Source of the DNA: an uncultured Bacteroidia bacterium
Lineage (GTDB): Bacteria > Bacteroidota > Bacteroidia > Bacteroidales > UBA932
Length of the DNA: 64,000 nucleotides
NCBI GenBank assembly: GCA_902774155.1
Contig: CACYHF010000022.1
Coordinates: 1 to 64,000, forward strand
Direction of reading: 5' to 3'
This document shows, in pieces, positions 51,027-63,126 of this stretch. The stretch's first letter is position 1; the number at the start of each line of letters is the position of its first letter. A model generated the notes under the pieces. The model was not told the DNA's origin. It made no database searches and worked only from the letters and a program-made list of their open reading frames with translations. The position numbers and the translations under genes are program-made.

Positions 51027-54000
51027 ATGAGAAAATCTCTGTTCAGAAGGATGGCAGCCTTGGCGCTGTCTCTCCTTGTGGGAGTGTCCCTTTCTGCCCA
51101 GCAGAAGGTGACGATCTCCGGTGTAGTTACCGACGACCAGAACGAGCCGATGATTGCCGCCGGTGTTGTCCAGAAGGGCACCACCAACGGTACCGTCACC
51201 GACTTGGACGGTAACTTCACCCTCACGGTTCCGGCCGGTTCCATCATCGAATTCTCCTCTGTGGGCTATGTGTCCCAGGAGTATGTGGCAACCAAGACCG
51301 CAACCATCACCATCAAGATGGAAACCGACACCCAGATGATTGAAGAAACCGTCGTGGTGGGTTACGGTGTCCAGAAGAAATCCGATGTTACGGGCGCCAT
51401 CTCCCAGGTGAAGTCCGAGGACATCCAGAACCGTACCATCACCAGCCCGGTACAGGCCCTCGGCGGTAAGACCGCCGGTGTGCAGACCTTCGCATCATCG
51501 GCCCGTCCGGGTGCTTCGCCTGCTATCCGCGTCCGTGGTATCTCCTCCAACAACGACGCCAACCCGCTGTATGTGGTGGACGGCCGTATCACCTCCGACA
51601 TCTCCGGTATCGACCCTAACGATATCGAGTCCATGGAAGTGCTGAAGGACGGTGCCTCCGCCGCTATCTACGGTGCAGAAGCCGGTAACGGTGTGGTGAT
51701 GATCACCACCCGCAAGGGTAAGGGCGACGGCAAGATCAGTTACAGCTACCAGCTCTCTTCCCAGAGCCTGGGCAAGACCCCGAAAGTGATGAACTCCGAG
51801 GAATTCATCCAGTTCTATATGGAAAAGGGCAACATCACCCTGAAGGACGTGTACAGCAAGTGGGACCAGAAGACCAACACCGACTGGCTCAAGGAATCCT
51901 ATGAGAACTCCCTGATGCACCACCACAACCTCACCTTCAGCGCCGGCAACGACCGCGGTAACCTCTACATCTCCGGCTCCTATCTGTCCAACGACGGTAT
52001 GTTCAAGGGCAAGGCCGATGTGTACGACCGTATCACCGGTATGGTGAACGGCAGCTGGAAGTTCAAACCCTGGCTGGAAGTGACCACCAACAACCAGGTG
52101 GAATACTACAAGGCCCGCAGCGTTTCCGAAGGCTCCGACTACGGCTCCGCCGTGCTGGCTGCCCTGCAGCTGGACCCGATGACGCCCGCTTACTACACGC
52201 CTGAGAACCTGCCCACCTTCATGCAGGATTACCTGGACGAGGGCAAGGTGCTCCTCCAGGACGAAAAAGGCAACTACTACGGTATTTCCCAGTTCAACAT
52301 CTCCGAGAACGTACACCCGCTGGTACAGCGCGACCGCGCCTATTCCATCTCCAAGGGCTTCAACCTGAACGGTTCCACCGCCATCTCACCTCCCGTCTGG
52401 GTTATCGCTTCAGTTCCGGCGACACCTACGGCTATACCCACGATTATTATTATAATGAAGGTTACGCCAAGCAGTACTATATGAGCGTGAGCGCCAGCGC
52501 CAGCAATGGTATTTACTACCAGTGGGAAAACTTTGTGAACTGGATGCACCAGTTCGGCAAGCACAACGTGAGCGCCATGGCCGGTGTCTCCTTCTCCCAG
52601 AACCGCAGCTACAGTGCCAATTCCGGCGTGAGCGGTTCCGATGCCAACGGCGTGATCGACTTCGGTCTCAAGCGTGACGATCCTCTGTTCTACTACATCA
52701 GCCAGGCCACTCCTACCGCCACCAAGAGCGTGGGCGGCGGCGTGGAAACCTTCAGCTACAAGTATTCCTACTTCGGCCGTGTGGGTTGGAGCTATTTGAA
52801 CAGGTACAATGTGCAAGCCACCTTCCGTGCCGATGCAGCCGACCTCTCCATCCTTCCCAAGCCTATGCGTTGGGGCTTCTTCCCCTCCGTATCGGCCGGT
52901 TGGACCATTTCCGAGGAAAAATTCTTCTCCGGAATCAAGAATGCCGTGAACTTCGCAAAGCTGCGCGTAAGCTGGGGCCAGAATGGTTCCATCGCCGGTC
53001 TGGGCAACTACTCCTATGCCAATGACATCGCCAGCACGGGCCAGTATCCTACCGGCCAGCAAAACGCCGACGGTTCCTGGCAGTACATCATCGGTTACGC
53101 ACCTTCCATGGCCGGTAACCAGGAACTGAAATGGGAGACCTCCGAGCAGTTCAACGTGGGTCTGGATCTGCGCTTCCTGCGCGACCGCCTGAGCGTGAAC
53201 TTCGACTGGTTCGACAAGGCCACCAAGGACCTCATCGTGACCGGTATCACCACCTCCACCATCGTGGGTGTGAGCGCTTCTCCTATGAACGCCGGTAACG
53301 TGGACAACCAGGGTATTGAACTGGAACTCCGCTGGAAAGACCAGGTGGGCGACTTCTACTACAGCATCGCCGGTAATTTCTCCACCCTGCGCAACCGCGT
53401 AACCTACCTGCACCCCACGCTGAAGGACGGTCTGGCCGGTGTAAGCGTACGTAACTACGGCACCGTCACCCGTTTCGAGAAAGGCTATCCGGCCTGGCAC
53501 CTCTACGGTTATGAGTTCGCCGGTATCGAAAGCACCACCGGTGAAGCCCTCTTCAACCACTACGACGAAAATGGCAATCTGGCCGGTACCACCACGGCTC
53601 CCGCCGATTCCGACAAGCGTCACCTGGGTTCCGGTATCCCTACCTACAACTATGGTCTCACCTTCAACGCCGGTTGGAAGGGTATCGATCTCACCCTCTT
53701 CCTCACCGGTGCCGGCGGCAACCAGATCCTCAATGCCCTCAACAACATTGACTACACCTCCAACCGCCTCACCTACCTGACCGCCGACCGCTGGACGCCT
53801 ACCCATACCAATGGTACCATGCCGGCCGCCAGCGCTTCCAACTATGCTCAGTTCCTCACCTCCAGCGGTGTGGTGATGGATGCCAGCTATATGAAGATCA
53901 AGCAGATCCAGCTGGGTTACAACCTGCCCCACAATCTTCTGAAGAAGATCTTCATCGACCAGCTCCGCATCTACGCCTCCATGGACGACTGGTTCACCTT

Positions 54001-54118
54001 CACCAAGTACCCGGGCTTCGACCCTGAAATCATCGGCCAAGGTGCCTCCATGGGTGTGGACAAGGGTAACTATCCTACCTCCAAGAAGGTTGTCTTCGGT
54101 GTCAACATCACTTTCTAA
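51027..54118 (+). pseudogene. susC: SusC-family TonB-dependent receptor, split by a frameshift
   Basis: SusC proteins import oligosaccharides across the outer membrane. The first part (to about 52385) has a signal peptide, a carboxypeptidase-like domain (VTISGVVTDDQNEPMIAAG), and a plug with VVGYGVQKKSDVTGAI, RVRGISSNNDANPLYVVDG and DGASAAIYGAEAGNGV. The second part (from about 52385, in the next frame) continues LTSRLGYRFSSGDTYG to the barrel end GVNITF. Joined, it is about 1030 residues, normal for SusC. About ten residues may be lost at the junction 52380-52388. As read, the receptor is not made; an assembly error would restore it. Confidence 0.9.
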
Positions 54119-54130
54119 TCGGATTGCCCT

Positions 54131-55696
54131 ATGAAAACAAGATATATCATCCTGACAGTCCTCGCCGCCCTGGCTTTCTCCTCCTGCGACAAATTCCTGG
54201 ACGTGCCGCGTAAGGGCGTTATCGACTACAATACTTACTATAAGACCGACGACGAGATTGAATCGGCCGGTATCACTATGTACAGCGACGTCCGTGGCTG
54301 GTACTACAATGTGATGCTGGTGAAGAACATCATCTCCGACGACTACTATGCCGGCGGCGCCGCCCACGGTGACAACGTGGATATGGACGCCCTGGGCGAG
54401 TTCGGCTTCAACTCCGAAACCGGCCAGATCGAAAGTTCTTTCACCGGTTATTATAACCTCATCTATCACGCCAACGTAATTATCGGCCATATCGATCCTG
54501 GGCAGAGCGCTGCGGCAGCCCAGGCAGTGGCTGAAGCACATCTGTTCCGTGGCTGGGCCTATTTCGAACTCACCACCCTCTGGGGCAACCCGCCCATCGT
54601 GGACCACGAACTGGCTCCGTCCGAGTACAAGCAGCCCAACGCCGCTACCGAGGACCTCTGGGCTCTGGTGGAATCCGACCTTACCTACGCCGTCAATTCC
54701 AACGCCCTGGCCCGCAAGAGCAGCCTGAACGACAACACCACTTGGCGCGTGACCAAGGAATTCGGTCAGGCCCTCCTGGGCAAGGCCTATCTGTGGATGG
54801 CCTGGGAACTGGGTGACAGCTCCTATTATAAGAAGGCGGCCGACATGCTCAAGAACGTGATCAATTCCGGCCTGTACGACCTGTGGACCGACGGCCCTTA
54901 CGGCGACATGCGCCACTCTGCTTACAAGATGAACTGCGAAGACCTGTTCGAGAGCATCCGCGTGAACGACCTGGACAACCAGTTCGATAACTTCGACTTC
55001 TACGGCGCTATGGTTTCCTGGCGTAGCTCCGGCTCCGAAATGACCATCCCTGCCGAAGTGAGCTGCACCGGCGGTTGGGGCTTTATGGTTCCCACCAACG
55101 ACCTGCTTTCCACCTTCGAGAGCTATGAAGGCAAGGACAGCTACCGCCGTACCGAAACCCTCAAGACCTACGATGAACTCAAGGCTATGGGTGTGGTCTG
55201 GAATATGAACACCCTCTCCACCGGTATCTTCAACTGGAAGGGTCGCTTTATGGCCGATGAGATTGCCTACTACGCGATGGTGAACACCAAGAACCCGCTG
55301 TGGATGCGCTTCTCCGAGGTTCTCCTTCTGGCTGCCGAAGCCTGCGTCCAGTCCAATGATTCTGCATCGGCCCTTACCTATGTGAACCGTGTGCGCACCC
55401 GCGCCCAGCTTCCCGCCCTCTCTTCCGTGGATCTGAACACCATCAAGACCGAGAAGCGTCTGGAACTCTGCGGCGAAGGCCAGCGTTTCCAGGATCTGCT
55501 CCGCTGGGGTGAAGCCGAAGCCCGTCTCAAGGATATGGGCAATGTCTATCCCAAGATGGATCCTAACGGCGCCGTGAGCTGGGTCCCTACCGGCCGTAGC
55601 GTCTATGGCTTCAAGAAGGGCAAGCACGAGCATCTCCCTTATCCTTACACGGAGGTTATGCTGAATGAAAACGTCATTCAGAATCCCGGTTATTGA
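54131..55696 (+). CDS. susD: SusD-family glycan-binding lipoprotein
   Basis: SusD proteins cap the SusC channel and bind glycan at the surface. The 521-residue protein has a lipoprotein signal (AALAFSSCDKFLDVP), whose CDKFLDV start is typical. Helical TPR-like parts include YYNLIYHANVIIGHID and AEAHLFRGWAYFELTTLWG. The C-terminal SusD motifs are LMRFSEVLLLAAEACV-like (WMRFSEVLLLAAEA), YVNRVRTRAQLP and ERRLEL-like KRLELCGEGQRFQDLLRWG. It starts 12 bases after susC. Many Gly codons are GGT and Thr codons ACC, suggesting strong expression. Confidence 0.95.
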   Translation: MKTRYIILTVLAALAFSSCDKFLDVPRKGVIDYNTYYKTDDEIESAGITMYSDVRGWYYNVMLVKNIISDDYYAGGAAHGDNVDMDALGEFGFNSETGQIESSFTGYYNLIYHANVIIGHIDPGQSAAAAQAVAEAHLFRGWAYFELTTLWGNPPIVDHELAPSEYKQPNAATEDLWALVESDLTYAVNSNALARKSSLNDNTTWRVTKEFGQALLGKAYLWMAWELGDSSYYKKAADMLKNVINSGLYDLWTDGPYGDMRHSAYKMNCEDLFESIRVNDLDNQFDNFDFYGAMVSWRSSGSEMTIPAEVSCTGGWGFMVPTNDLLSTFESYEGKDSYRRTETLKTYDELKAMGVVWNMNTLSTGIFNWKGRFMADEIAYYAMVNTKNPLWMRFSEVLLLAAEACVQSNDSASALTYVNRVRTRAQLPALSSVDLNTIKTEKRLELCGEGQRFQDLLRWGEAEARLKDMGNVYPKMDPNGAVSWVPTGRSVYGFKKGKHEHLPYPYTEVMLNENVIQNPGY

Positions 55697-55717
55697 TTCT
55701 AAAAAAGGAACAAAGCA

Positions 55718-57379
55718 ATGAAAAGATCATTCATATATGCTATGATGGTGGCCGCCGCGGCCCTCGTCTCCTGCACCAAAACCGAGCTTGCTCCGCTGAA
55801 GGGTATCTTCCCGGCAGCTACGGAGCCCGTACTTACTACGCTCACGTCTTCTTCTGTGGAGAAGACGGATGCCAACCGCTATTTTACCGTTTCCTTCTCC
55901 GGTGAGTCCGGTGCCGCCGTCAAGACCACCCTGGTGGGCGCCCGCAACCAGTATTATCTGGAGCCCGGCGTTTACGGTCCCGGCGAAAAGAACCTCTGCT
56001 TCATGGTGGACGGTGCCACCACCGTCAACGGCCAGCCTGCAGTAGACGGTCAGATTTCCGTGAAGAAAGACGCGGATACCTACCGTTTCATCTTCGTCCT
56101 CTTCGACGCCGCTGGTAAAGCTTACCGCTGCCAGTGGAAGGGCCAACTGGTCTATGAACCCGATCCGGAACCGGTGAAGCTCACCGAGCTCCTGTTGGCC
56201 CAGAAGAACGACGGCTCCGTTACCGTGAAGCTCGGTACCGTGGGCATGAGCATTGACGCCATGGGTACGCCCGTCGGTGACGGTTGCGCCCTGACGGCCG
56301 ACCTGTACAGTGCCGACGGCGTCCTCCACGAGGGCGTTTACACCGCCGGTGACGGCACTGTCCTGAATCCCGGCGAGTTCGCTCCCGGTTATGAGTTTGA
56401 CGCCAGCTCCTGGGGTATGGGTATCTTCCACTGGGGTACCTGCTGGTGGGTCGGCGAAAATGTCACCGACATCAAATCCGGTTCTATCGAGGTGGCCAAG
56501 AAGGGTGCCAAGTATTTGATTACCTGGGGCAGCGAAGCCACCTATCCCAACTGGGCCGTGTTCGAGGGCTCCATCCCCGAACTTGAACCCGCTGATGTTC
56601 CCACCCCGGACTATACCTATACTGAGGAACTCGCCGGTGCCGTGGATGAGACCTTCGCTCCCGTGGAAGGTGTCACTACCCACAAGCTCACCTTCTATGA
56701 TGCCGCCGGCAACGAGGCTGCCTGGTTCGACCTGGTGCTTCCGGACGGTGTCACCGACTACTCCGGCGACTACCTGTGCAAGGAGTACGCCCACGAAGAT
56801 CACACCTGCGGCAACGGTTACGACCTGAGCTCCTGGGGTATGGGCATGGGCGGCAGCCGTTACATCAAGAACGGCGCCGTGGTCATGATCAACCCGGGTG
56901 AAACCGTGAGCGTGGCCAAGTTGGGTGACGATGTCTGGGAGTTCAGCGGTGACGGCTTCGACTTCATCGTCGGCAACGGCGGCGGCGGTTCCGACGCCCC
57001 TATTTACATCATCACCGACGAGACCGGCGGTGCCGTGGATGAGACCTTCGCTCCTGTGGAAGGTGTTACCACCCATAACCTCACCCTTAAGACCGAGGCC
57101 GGCGAAGAGGTCGCCTATTTCCAGCTGGTGCTCACGGAAGGCTCTACTGCCTTCGAAGGTGAGTATGTGTGCAAGGAATATGCACACGAGGACCACAGCT
57201 TCGGCAACGGCTACGACTTGAGCATGTACGGTATGGGCATGGGTGGCACCCGCTATGTCGGTGCCGACGGCTCCATTGTCCTGGTGAATCCCGGTGAAAC
57301 CCTCACCGTCACTGTATCCGGCGGTGTTTACAAGTTCACCGGTTCCACCGGTTACGAGTTCCAAGGCATCTTCGAATAA
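55718..57379 (+). CDS. surface lipoprotein with tandem beta domains (SusE position)
   Basis: The 553-residue protein has a lipoprotein signal (MVAAAALVSCTKTE). After an N-terminal Ig-like domain there are repeats of about 120 residues: one weak copy (about 155-290) and two close copies (about 305-420 and 435-550). Shared marks are GAVDETFAPVEGVTTH, CKEYAHEDH, GNGYDLS, GMGMGG and NPGET. I do not recognise the repeat family. The position after SusD suggests a SusE/F-like glycan-binding surface protein. The stop overlaps the next ATG in TAATG. Confidence 0.7.
   Translation: MKRSFIYAMMVAAAALVSCTKTELAPLKGIFPAATEPVLTTLTSSSVEKTDANRYFTVSFSGESGAAVKTTLVGARNQYYLEPGVYGPGEKNLCFMVDGATTVNGQPAVDGQISVKKDADTYRFIFVLFDAAGKAYRCQWKGQLVYEPDPEPVKLTELLLAQKNDGSVTVKLGTVGMSIDAMGTPVGDGCALTADLYSADGVLHEGVYTAGDGTVLNPGEFAPGYEFDASSWGMGIFHWGTCWWVGENVTDIKSGSIEVAKKGAKYLITWGSEATYPNWAVFEGSIPELEPADVPTPDYTYTEELAGAVDETFAPVEGVTTHKLTFYDAAGNEAAWFDLVLPDGVTDYSGDYLCKEYAHEDHTCGNGYDLSSWGMGMGGSRYIKNGAVVMINPGETVSVAKLGDDVWEFSGDGFDFIVGNGGGGSDAPIYIITDETGGAVDETFAPVEGVTTHNLTLKTEAGEEVAYFQLVLTEGSTAFEGEYVCKEYAHEDHSFGNGYDLSMYGMGMGGTRYVGADGSIVLVNPGETLTVTVSGGVYKFTGSTGYEFQGIFE
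56632..57364 (+). repeat. tandem duplication inside the SusE-position gene
   Basis: The stretches starting at about 56637 and 57026 share long near-identical DNA runs, beginning GGTGCCGTGGATGAGACCTT in both. They encode the two close copies of the protein repeat. Confidence 0.75.
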
Positions 57380-58194
57380 TGAAGAAACACCTGATTCTTA
57401 TTGCTGCACTGGCATTGGGGGTCCTGACCCTCAGTGCCTGCGGCAATAAGGACAATCCGCAGGAAGAAGAGCCGCAGGACCTGATAGACCTGCTGTATCC
57501 CAACGGACAGGATAAGAAGGATTTAGAGATCAAGAGTACGGCTATGAAGCAGACTATGAAATACAGTGTCTGGCTCCCGCCCAAGTTCGACGCCAACAAG
57601 GCCTATCCCATCCTTTACCTCCTGCACGGCTACGGGGATGACAACAATTCCTGGTTGTCCAATACCACCCAGTACGGTATGACGCACGGCGGAAACGCCG
57701 CGGAAATCGCCGCCCGGTACGTCAAGACCGGCGGCACGCCTATGATCATCGTGATGCCGGACGGTCTTGTGTCTTTCTACAGGGGGGACTATGAGACTTA
57801 TCTGCACGAAGAGCTTATGCCCAAGGTGGAGAAAGATTATAAGTTCAGCGGGAAAAGGGCCGTGGCCGGCCTTTCGATGGGCGGCTTCGGCACGCTCTAC
57901 CACGCGCTCAAATATCCTTCCAAGTTCACCTATGCTTATGCTATGAGTCCGGCCTGCGATGCCAGTATGGCCGAAATGGTGACGGATCCCAAGATTCTGC
58001 CCGGCATCACGGTGGAAACCGGTGAGGCCGATACCACCACGCCTATGTCGGGGATTACCCCTTTTGTGGAGGCGATGCGTGCAAAAGGCGTGAATATGGA
58101 ATATATTACCGTTCCCAAATACGGACACGAATGGACCTTCTGGCGCGCCTGCCTTCCCCACGCTCTCCAAAAAGCAGGGGAGTCCTTTAAATAG
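57379..58194 (+). CDS. CE1-type esterase, lipoprotein
   Basis: The 271-residue protein has a lipoprotein signal (VLTLSACGNKD). The esterase D/CE1 fold shows LLHGYGDDNNSW (about 75), IIVMPDG (about 117), the nucleophile GLSMGGFG (about 168) and a late histidine in YGHEW. CE1 enzymes remove acetyl or feruloyl groups from plant polysaccharides. Unlike the two following esterases, it has no N-terminal Ig-like domain. The ATG overlaps the stop before it. Confidence 0.85.
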   Translation: MKKHLILIAALALGVLTLSACGNKDNPQEEEPQDLIDLLYPNGQDKKDLEIKSTAMKQTMKYSVWLPPKFDANKAYPILYLLHGYGDDNNSWLSNTTQYGMTHGGNAAEIAARYVKTGGTPMIIVMPDGLVSFYRGDYETYLHEELMPKVEKDYKFSGKRAVAGLSMGGFGTLYHALKYPSKFTYAYAMSPACDASMAEMVTDPKILPGITVETGEADTTTPMSGITPFVEAMRAKGVNMEYITVPKYGHEWTFWRACLPHALQKAGESFK

Positions 58195-58219
58195 CTTAGA
58201 ATAAACACAAAACACTGCA

Positions 58220-60606
<2,387 letters not shown>

Positions 60607-60617
60607 TCTACGCAATG

Positions 60618-60649
60618 AACTCCCGGCCAAACTGACCGGGAGTTTTTTT
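60618..60649 (+). terminator. terminator of the SusC-esterase operon
   Basis: AACTCCCGG (60618-60626) and CCGGGAGTT (60636-60644) pair and are followed by TTTTT. Confidence 0.9.
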
Positions 60650-60662
60650 CAGAACCCGTAAG

Positions 60663-63089
60663 TCATCGTTTCTTGCCACCGCTGTTATTGAAGCGGTAAG
60701 TGATATCAATCAGGAAATATCGGCCGTAGACCGGGGTCCATGTGCGCGTCCTTCTGGATGCGGAAATCATCTCGTGGTACAGGGATCCACTCTCCAGAAG
60801 GTCCACGCCGGTAATGGCCACCTTCAATTGCCGGTCTCTGAGCAGTTTGACGCCCAGAGAAAGATAAAGCCGGTGTATATCTTGGGACATTTCCTTGTCC
60901 AGCAAGTCTCTGTAGCCGTCCCAAATGTATTCTCCTACGATGAAGAACCGCTTCAGGACATCGGCATTCACTTGAGTGCCCAATGTGCTCCGGAGGGAAC
61001 GGACATCCATGACATGGACATCGTTCCAGCCCCGGACAAAAGTCACGTTGCTGTTGAAGCCTACCTTTACATTCCGGGTAAAGGGGAAGAAGGAAGTACT
61101 GGCCGTCAAGGAAGGAGTCAGGTCTGATGACCGCACAAGGGCATTGGCGGAGAAATGCGGCAGATCCCTGAACTGAAGGGAGGCCCCTACACGCGTAGAG
61201 AAGCCCCAGGGGCCGCCCCATTGGCTCATCAGAAAGATATCCCCATAGGAATTCCACGAGTATCTTGCATTGAAGGGCTCCGTCAGCAAGGTTCCGGCCT
61301 TCACGGGATAGTTGTCAAACGCTACAAGAACCGTGTCTTTCTGAAACAGGGTCATCTTTTGCACGATGGAATTCACTTCATACTGCGCCCGCAGGTTCCA
61401 GGTTAAGAAATGTTTGGAGATTGGGCTTCCGGTGCGTTTTCCCAGGGTCAGACTGTAGGCGATGGACTGCTTCAGTTCCGGATTGCCGGCTATGAGCGAG
61501 AGGGGATTGGTATCATCGATCCGGTGGCGAAGCTCCTCCACGGATGGCGTATGGGCCGTAGTACTGAAATTCAGGCTATAGTCCCGGTAGTCCATGGACA
61601 GTCCGGGCCGAAGCCGGAAATAAGCGCCGTTCTTCTTATGGTCATAGGGGACCCTTTCCTTATCCACAACGTTCTCCAACTCGGTGGCCAAGGTGGCGCG
61701 AAGGTTGAAGGTTCCCTTCTCGCCGGAACGGGAATGACTGTACGTCAGGTTCAAGGAATTGAGCAGATGGGTAAAAGTAAAGTCAAAGGTGTTGGCCAGA
61801 TTGGGGAGGGGCACCAACTGTTGATAATGGTCCCAGGCTTTCTGCTCTTTGACCTGGTTCGCATAGGAAATGGTAAAATCGGCATTGAATGAATGCGTAC
61901 GGACTACCTGGGGGCGGGCCAGGTCCGTATTTCTTATGTCCAGGATTTTTTGGGCTACTCGGGCCGAATACTGCTGCGAAAGACCTTTCCCGTCTTTGGT
62001 AAGCCAGCGGTTGCGGAAGGATGAAGCAAGGGTATCCAGGTCCCATGCATCCAAACGGTTCTGCCCCAGCGTCATTTCCAGATTCAAGGTGGGCAACTTC
62101 CTGTTGCCTGCGTTCGCAAAGCCCAGTTCCACAGCCTCCTGCAGATTCCAGGACCGGTCCTGGGAATACAACTCCTGGGTACGCTGCATCTTAGGGATGT
62201 AGTTAATGTCCAGCTCGGTGTAGGTCAGGTTGTCGCGCATGTCATAGGAAATGCGGAGGTCCTGGTTCCAGGTGGCCCGGATATGCTTGCCACGACGATA
62301 GGCAAAAGAGCTTTGGATGTCGTGGGTACGCACATGGCTGATCTGAAGGTCCTGTTCATCAATTGCCATCTGAGGTAGAAACCAGGTTTTGAAGAGCTCG
62401 CTATGCAAGCGTGAACGGGTGCGGTCTCTCTCGTGACCAAACGAATAGGAAAGCTGAAGCGCGTTGCCGGAAAGAGGGTTGTCCCAATAGCGGTTGTAAC
62501 CTACCGATACGTCGATATTCTCTCCCAGCGAGGTCAGCGGCGCCGGAGTTAGGGAGACCTGGCTGGAATGGATGTCCAGATTGCTGGCCACCACATCGGC
62601 CCACACCTGCTGCAGTTCCGTGAAATAATGCATGTTGGCCCCTGTATGGAAGCGGAGCGGGCGCTTCCCGGTCTCATCGGGGAGTTCGTCCATTCCTGCC
62701 ATTGCACGGGCTTGCACGTCTAGGACGCGGTCAACCGGATCCCGGGTTTCAATATTGATATTCAGATTGGGCTGTCCGGGCGAAAGGACGCTTATGGTTA
62801 CCACCTGCCGGGCTTTCAGATAATTCAGGGCCGATAGGGGATTGAGGCCGAAAACCAATTTTCCATTCACATAGACAAGCTTCACCGGCTTTCCGGAAAC
62901 GGTAATCTGGTCCTCCATGATTTCTACGCCGGGAAGCTGCGCAAACAGGTCTATCGCGTAATCTCCATTCCGCACGAGGACATCACTGGCGTAAAAGACC
63001 ACCGTATCCGCAGCCGTATTCTGCGCCATACCGTGGAAGCATACCAGCAACAGGCCGATGACCCATAAAATCCGTAACTTCCCAATCAT
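60663..63089 (-). CDS. outer membrane beta-barrel protein, TonB-receptor-like without N-terminal domain
   Basis: The 808-residue protein has a signal peptide (LWVIGLLLVCFHGMAQ) and then goes directly to a plug-like domain (YAIDLFAQLPGVEIMED, GKPVKLVYVNGKLVFG, VVTISVLSPGQPNLNI), without the usual carboxypeptidase-like domain. The remainder is barrel (many alternating strands, ending FLIDITYRFNNSGG). Start ATG 63089 is set by the signal peptide. The start codon lies in the loop of a 12-base hairpin. The upstream esterase gene is 37 bases away on the same strand. The ligand is unknown. Confidence 0.75.
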   Translation of the reverse strand: MIGKLRILWVIGLLLVCFHGMAQNTAADTVVFYASDVLVRNGDYAIDLFAQLPGVEIMEDQITVSGKPVKLVYVNGKLVFGLNPLSALNYLKARQVVTISVLSPGQPNLNINIETRDPVDRVLDVQARAMAGMDELPDETGKRPLRFHTGANMHYFTELQQVWADVVASNLDIHSSQVSLTPAPLTSLGENIDVSVGYNRYWDNPLSGNALQLSYSFGHERDRTRSRLHSELFKTWFLPQMAIDEQDLQISHVRTHDIQSSFAYRRGKHIRATWNQDLRISYDMRDNLTYTELDINYIPKMQRTQELYSQDRSWNLQEAVELGFANAGNRKLPTLNLEMTLGQNRLDAWDLDTLASSFRNRWLTKDGKGLSQQYSARVAQKILDIRNTDLARPQVVRTHSFNADFTISYANQVKEQKAWDHYQQLVPLPNLANTFDFTFTHLLNSLNLTYSHSRSGEKGTFNLRATLATELENVVDKERVPYDHKKNGAYFRLRPGLSMDYRDYSLNFSTTAHTPSVEELRHRIDDTNPLSLIAGNPELKQSIAYSLTLGKRTGSPISKHFLTWNLRAQYEVNSIVQKMTLFQKDTVLVAFDNYPVKAGTLLTEPFNARYSWNSYGDIFLMSQWGGPWGFSTRVGASLQFRDLPHFSANALVRSSDLTPSLTASTSFFPFTRNVKVGFNSNVTFVRGWNDVHVMDVRSLRSTLGTQVNADVLKRFFIVGEYIWDGYRDLLDKEMSQDIHRLYLSLGVKLLRDRQLKVAITGVDLLESGSLYHEMISASRRTRTWTPVYGRYFLIDITYRFNNSGGKKR

Positions 63090-63106
63090 ACGGCAAGTTA
63101 CGGATT
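63069..63106 (-). promoter_or_regulatory. hairpin enclosing a start codon
   Basis: AATCCGTAACTT (63106-63095 on the minus strand) and AAGTTACGGATT (63080-63069) are perfect reverse complements. The 14-base loop contains the ATG (63089-63087). The second arm encodes codons 4-7 (Lys-Leu-Arg-Ile). Confidence 0.7.
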
Positions 63107-63126
63107 CTTTAGGAATATTCAAATAT

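Noticed and set aside
52340..55633. Minus-strand open frame of 1097 codons opposite susC and susD
   Set aside because: Strong codon bias of the sense genes leaves no antisense stops. The translation has no domain and spans two unrelated sense genes.
55727..57364. Minus-strand open frame opposite the SusE-position gene
   Set aside because: Antisense shadow with repeated composition caused by the sense repeats.
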